Assembly (NCBI GenBank): GCA_031278835.1 | Contig: JAITJP010000048.1 | Location: 1-8,891, forward strand | Length of the DNA: 8,891 bases | Source: Deltaproteobacteria bacterium | Lineage (GTDB): Bacteria > Desulfobacterota > Desulfarculia > Adiutricales > Adiutricaceae | Reading direction: 5' to 3' | In this document: positions 6,869 through 8,891 of the stretch, piece by piece | Layout of the letters: every line of letters begins with the position of its first letter | Numbering within the stretch: the stretch's first letter is position 1 | Notes under the pieces: generated by a model | Seen by the model: the letters and a program-made list of their open reading frames with translations, nothing else | The model's database searches: none | Told to the model about the DNA's origin: nothing | Made by a program: the position numbers and the translations under genes

Positions 6869-6944
6869 GGGCAAAAAGGAGACTGGTTTTATTGGCCGCT
6901 TGTCCAGGGCAAAAAGGAGGCTGGTTTTATTGGCCGCTTGTCCA
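6869..6944. repeat. 38-bp tandem duplication across the stop codon of the GTPase gene
   Basis: Copies 6869-6906 and 6907-6944 are adjacent and differ at one base (a6882 against g6920). The gene-proximal copy contains the last five codons (WTSGQ) and the TAA stop; the other copy lies wholly in the 3' untranslated region and repeats the same codons and stop. A duplication this clean suggests a recent event. Both copies contain ggcaaaaa and ttattggccgct, which resemble the junction between units of the 311-bp array. Confidence 0.92.
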
Positions 6945-8846
6945 GGCCGTGCCGGGGTGAATGTAGTTTTTAAGTAAAGTCCAATCGTTGGCTTCAAATC
7001 GCCGGGAGCCGCCTGATTCACTGCCGATTAATTCAAAGAAAATTTGTGGATTTGAAGATAGTTTTTTGCGGCCGTCTGCTTGGCTGGTCAGGGATACTGA
7101 GCCATATAATTTTTCTATGGACCAAAAGGTCTCGGTTTTTATTTGAGCCATGATGTCGTCGCCGAAATAACCATCATAATACCAATCAATGGTTACCTCA
7201 TCGCCCGGGCTCCATCTAATTCGCTCAGGGTGGTTCCAGGAGGGATTTTTGGAATTTTGGCTAAGGGTTTGAAAGGTGGAGGGGGCTTTGCCATTAATTT
7301 GAATTTTAAGATAGGTGTCGTAGGGCTGGACTAAACCCGTGGCCCCCTTAATGGTTAAAGTAAATTCGGAATTGGTGGAAAAATAGCGGGCCAATTCAAC
7401 GGCTCTTTTGATTTCGGATCTCTGGGCACTGGAAAGGGTGATTTGAGAATCGTTTAAGTAATCCTCGATGGCCTTGGCCTTGTCCTCCAAATAGGCCGGC
7501 CAGGAGCTTTTGGAGCGCCGGGTGGTGGTGAGGTCGGTTATTTGGCGCAGGGCCGAGTCGGTACGTTTGTTGGTTAAAATAAGCTCCATTTCTTTAACGG
7601 TCGCGGCTAATTGGCCGAGGGGATATTTATCTTTGTATTGGCCGATATTAATGGAGGCTTCTTCTAAGTTATTGTTATCAATGTAATATTTTATTTTGTC
7701 CACTAAAATTTCTTCTTGCTTGGCCATAATCTCATGGTCTAAGATTTGAATTTCATGCTCAAATGAAGTGTTTTTTAGATCTTTAAGGGCGGCCATTTTG
7801 GAGCGTAGCTCTTCAAGTTGTTCCTCGGTTTTGGCGCTCTCCATTTCATATCTAAAGTGAGTTAAATTTTGCTCGACTAACTGGTCCATGGCCAGCTCAA
7901 GGTCAGCGGTTTTGTAGGCTAAGTTATTGTAAGTTTCAATTTTTTCAGACAGGGACCTGGTGGGATTACCGATAAGGGCGCTTTGGCTGGAGTAATAATT
8001 ATAAACGGCCAAGTATAAAAAAGCCGCCAACAAAAAGGCCAAAAGCCAGGCCAGTCTTTTTCGTGAGCTTTTTTTCTGGTCTCGTCGGCCAATTATCCAG
8101 TCAAATAAAGCTTCGTAGCCCTGGGGATTAGGTTCCGAGGCCGGCTTATCGTAACCGTCAAGACTGGGTAGGGTAGAGCCGACGGCGGAAATAAAAAAAT
8201 GGCCAAGGTGATCTTTATCAAGGTATGTGCTCAGCTTTTCATAAAAGCCCGGTAATGATGATTTAATCATTTTCTTGGCCGATTCGGAATCGAGTTTTCC
8301 CCCCACGGTATCGGCCTTGGAAATAACCAAGGCCAGGTCCATTTTAGCCAAGGAATCGTTTAAAGATGGGCCTAAAACGGCCGTTAAAAGTGAGCTGACT
8401 CTCTCGGTTGAATAATTAAGATCATCTGGATGGGCGAAATCGTATTGGATGACGTCAACGCTTGGATCCAAAAGCAGTATGATGGTATGGCAGGAATTTA
8501 AAAAATTACCGATTTCCATGGTAATTTCTTGGTCCAGATCGCCGCCGGTTTCGTATAAAGAATCACCGGCGTAGTCAATCATTTTTAAGGCAATGACCCG
8601 GCCCTTGGTGACAAAATCCAATTCAAAAAGCCTGGTGGCCGTGGTTGAGGCCGGCCACTGGCCGGCCCTTATGGTCCTGGAGAGTTCCGTTAACCAGAGG
8701 TGGCTCTCGGTGCCGCTTTTGCCCTTAAGCTGAAAGGAATTTTTTTGAGTGCTTTCCGAAAGCAGAGCCAGGCCGGCCAGAAAACAGGTTTTTCCGGAGC
8801 CAGGACCGCCCAGAAGGCAAATGTTGTGTTCAATGGCTTTGGACAT
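6927..8846 (-). CDS. Membrane-anchored P-loop GTPase-like protein with coiled-coil and C2-like domain
   Basis: Product name unknown. Residues 1-250 look like a TRAFAC-type GTPase: P-loop GGPGSGKT (13-20) after a beta strand (NICLL), DYAGD (91-95) as the G3 DxxG motif, the hydrophobic strand TIILLLDPS, SKAD (176-179) as G4 and SAV (220-222) as G5. A Lys/Arg-rich patch (RRDQKKSSRKR, 254-264) precedes one membrane helix (265-283), so the positive-inside rule puts the GTPase in the cytoplasm and the rest outside. Residues about 300-480 are charged and helical, with likely coiled coil near 330-385. Residues about 493-607 resemble a C2 beta-sandwich: PYDTYLKIQING, NSKNPSWN, then YDGYFGDD. No signal peptide is visible. 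The start overlaps the stop of an upstream gene in TGATG. The domain resembles the double-GTPase type families in bacterial conflict-system surveys, but that link is unproven. Confidence 0.85.
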   Translation of the reverse strand: MSKAIEHNICLLGGPGSGKTCFLAGLALLSESTQKNSFQLKGKSGTESHLWLTELSRTIRAGQWPASTTATRLFELDFVTKGRVIALKMIDYAGDSLYETGGDLDQEITMEIGNFLNSCHTIILLLDPSVDVIQYDFAHPDDLNYSTERVSSLLTAVLGPSLNDSLAKMDLALVISKADTVGGKLDSESAKKMIKSSLPGFYEKLSTYLDKDHLGHFFISAVGSTLPSLDGYDKPASEPNPQGYEALFDWIIGRRDQKKSSRKRLAWLLAFLLAAFLYLAVYNYYSSQSALIGNPTRSLSEKIETYNNLAYKTADLELAMDQLVEQNLTHFRYEMESAKTEEQLEELRSKMAALKDLKNTSFEHEIQILDHEIMAKQEEILVDKIKYYIDNNNLEEASINIGQYKDKYPLGQLAATVKEMELILTNKRTDSALRQITDLTTTRRSKSSWPAYLEDKAKAIEDYLNDSQITLSSAQRSEIKRAVELARYFSTNSEFTLTIKGATGLVQPYDTYLKIQINGKAPSTFQTLSQNSKNPSWNHPERIRWSPGDEVTIDWYYDGYFGDDIMAQIKTETFWSIEKLYGSVSLTSQADGRKKLSSNPQIFFELIGSESGGSRRFEANDWTLLKNYIHPGTAWTSGQ

Positions 8847-8890
8847 CAGGCTTCTTTGGAGCTGGCCGCCTTTAGGGCCAAGCGGATTGG
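8846..8890 (-). CDS. C-terminal end of an unidentified upstream gene (partial)
   Basis: On the minus strand the frame entering from the right edge reads PIRLALKAASSKEA and stops at TGA (8848-8846). The A of this stop is the A of the next gene's ATG, the usual arrangement of coupled genes in an operon. Only 14 codons are visible, too few to name a family; the tail is basic and alanine-rich. No clear Shine-Dalgarno site precedes the downstream start (AAAGAAG is the best match), so the GTPase-like gene probably depends on ribosomes finishing this one. The other minus-strand frame aligned with the GTPase start is also open to the edge, so an earlier start of that gene cannot be fully excluded. 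Confidence 0.6.
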   Translation of the reverse strand, partial: PIRLALKAASSKEA

Positions 8891-8891
8891 G

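Larger units (their letters stand above)
5658..6906. repeat. Tandem array of ~311-bp imperfect repeats (four recognisable units)
   Basis: A start motif (gttcatattaggcaaaaaa and variants) occurs at 5674, 5985, 6297 and 6605, giving periods of 311, 312 and 308. Units 1 and 2 are well conserved: 5789-5847 and 6101-6159 differ at 4 of 59 positions, and 5904-5929 is identical to 6216-6241. Unit 3 keeps the start, an aligned block at 6413 and the end; unit 4 keeps the start, the core and the end. Every unit ends in a version of tttat(a/t)gccgtt before the next start, and one such end (5658-5673) precedes unit 1. A stem-loop lies 208-214 bases into each unit. No unit encodes a convincing protein; all frames are stop-rich. 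Function unknown; it could be a repeated RNA element, a protein-binding array or eroding duplicated DNA. Confidence 0.85.

Noticed and set aside
5658..6906. CRISPR array
   Set aside because: The period of about 311 bp is far too long, similarity covers whole units rather than short repeats with unique spacers, and no cas gene is present.
4598..6926. Decayed protein gene in the gap, given that 312 is a multiple of three
   Set aside because: The observed periods (311, 312, 308) are not all multiples of three, all frames are full of stops, and no protein motif can be traced across units.
4598..6926. tRNA or other standard RNA gene
   Set aside because: No cloverleaf arms, T-loop GGTTCGAATCC-like motif or known RNA signature was found by eye on either strand.
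6833..7021. Minus-strand 62-codon frame overlapping the end of the GTPase gene
   Set aside because: It overlaps the GTPase reading frame in another phase, repeats part of the 38-bp duplication and shows no domain or good ribosome binding site.
7143..7334. Plus-strand 63-codon frame inside the GTPase gene
   Set aside because: It is antisense to the C2-like region, whose pattern is coherent in the minus-strand frame. It has no independent support.
6927..8846. True TssM (type VI secretion) identity for the GTPase-like protein
   Set aside because: TssM is about twice as long and has membrane helices before its NTPase domain. This protein starts directly with the P-loop, has one helix, and its C-terminus reads better as a C2-like sandwich.

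Overview
The window reads as bacterial chromosome with every gene on the minus strand. In the direction of transcription (high to low coordinates) it holds the last 14 codons of an unidentified gene, a membrane-anchored GTPase-like gene overlapping it by one base, about 2.3 kb of AT-rich non-coding DNA, and a two-gene sugar phosphotransferase (PTS) operon closed by a very strong hairpin terminator. The genes have moderate to high GC while the gap is very AT-rich. A fused EIIA-HPr-EI protein beside a Glc-family EIICB, Shine-Dalgarno starts and long AT-rich spacer DNA would fit a host-associated or gut proteobacterium or Desulfobacterota-like organism. That placement is a guess; no rRNA or marker gene is present.

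PTS operon (184-4597): the first gene encodes one 866-residue polypeptide with EIIA(Glc-type), HPr and EI, each with its phosphorylation histidine visible. It overlaps by 17 bases the second gene, a PtsG-like EIICB. Together the two proteins carry the whole relay from phosphoenolpyruvate to sugar: EI, HPr, EIIA, EIIB, then the EIIC membrane channel. EIIC most resembles the glucose permease. The EIICB has a second C-terminal EIIB-like domain with alanine where the phosphorylated cysteine should be. An 18-bp perfect stem terminator with A/T tails on both sides ends the operon.

Gap (4598-6926): no convincing gene. The half next to the PTS start (about 4740-5260) is strongly strand-asymmetric (A and C on +, G and T on -) and has several inverted repeats and a 55-bp-spaced direct repeat. 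The other half is a tandem array with a period of about 311 bp: two well-conserved copies, at least two eroded ones and traces of more. A stem-loop sits at the same place in each copy although its sequence differs. The last junction-like motifs of the array run into the stop codon of the GTPase gene, where a 38-bp tandem duplication copies the last five codons and the stop. This array is the least explained part of the window.

GTPase region (6927-8890): a cytoplasmic P-loop GTPase-like domain, one membrane helix, a helical/coiled-coil region and a C-terminal C2-like beta domain. Its start codon overlaps the stop of the upstream gene (TGATG), so the two are probably translationally coupled. 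The upstream partner lies outside the window, so the system it belongs to cannot be named from here.
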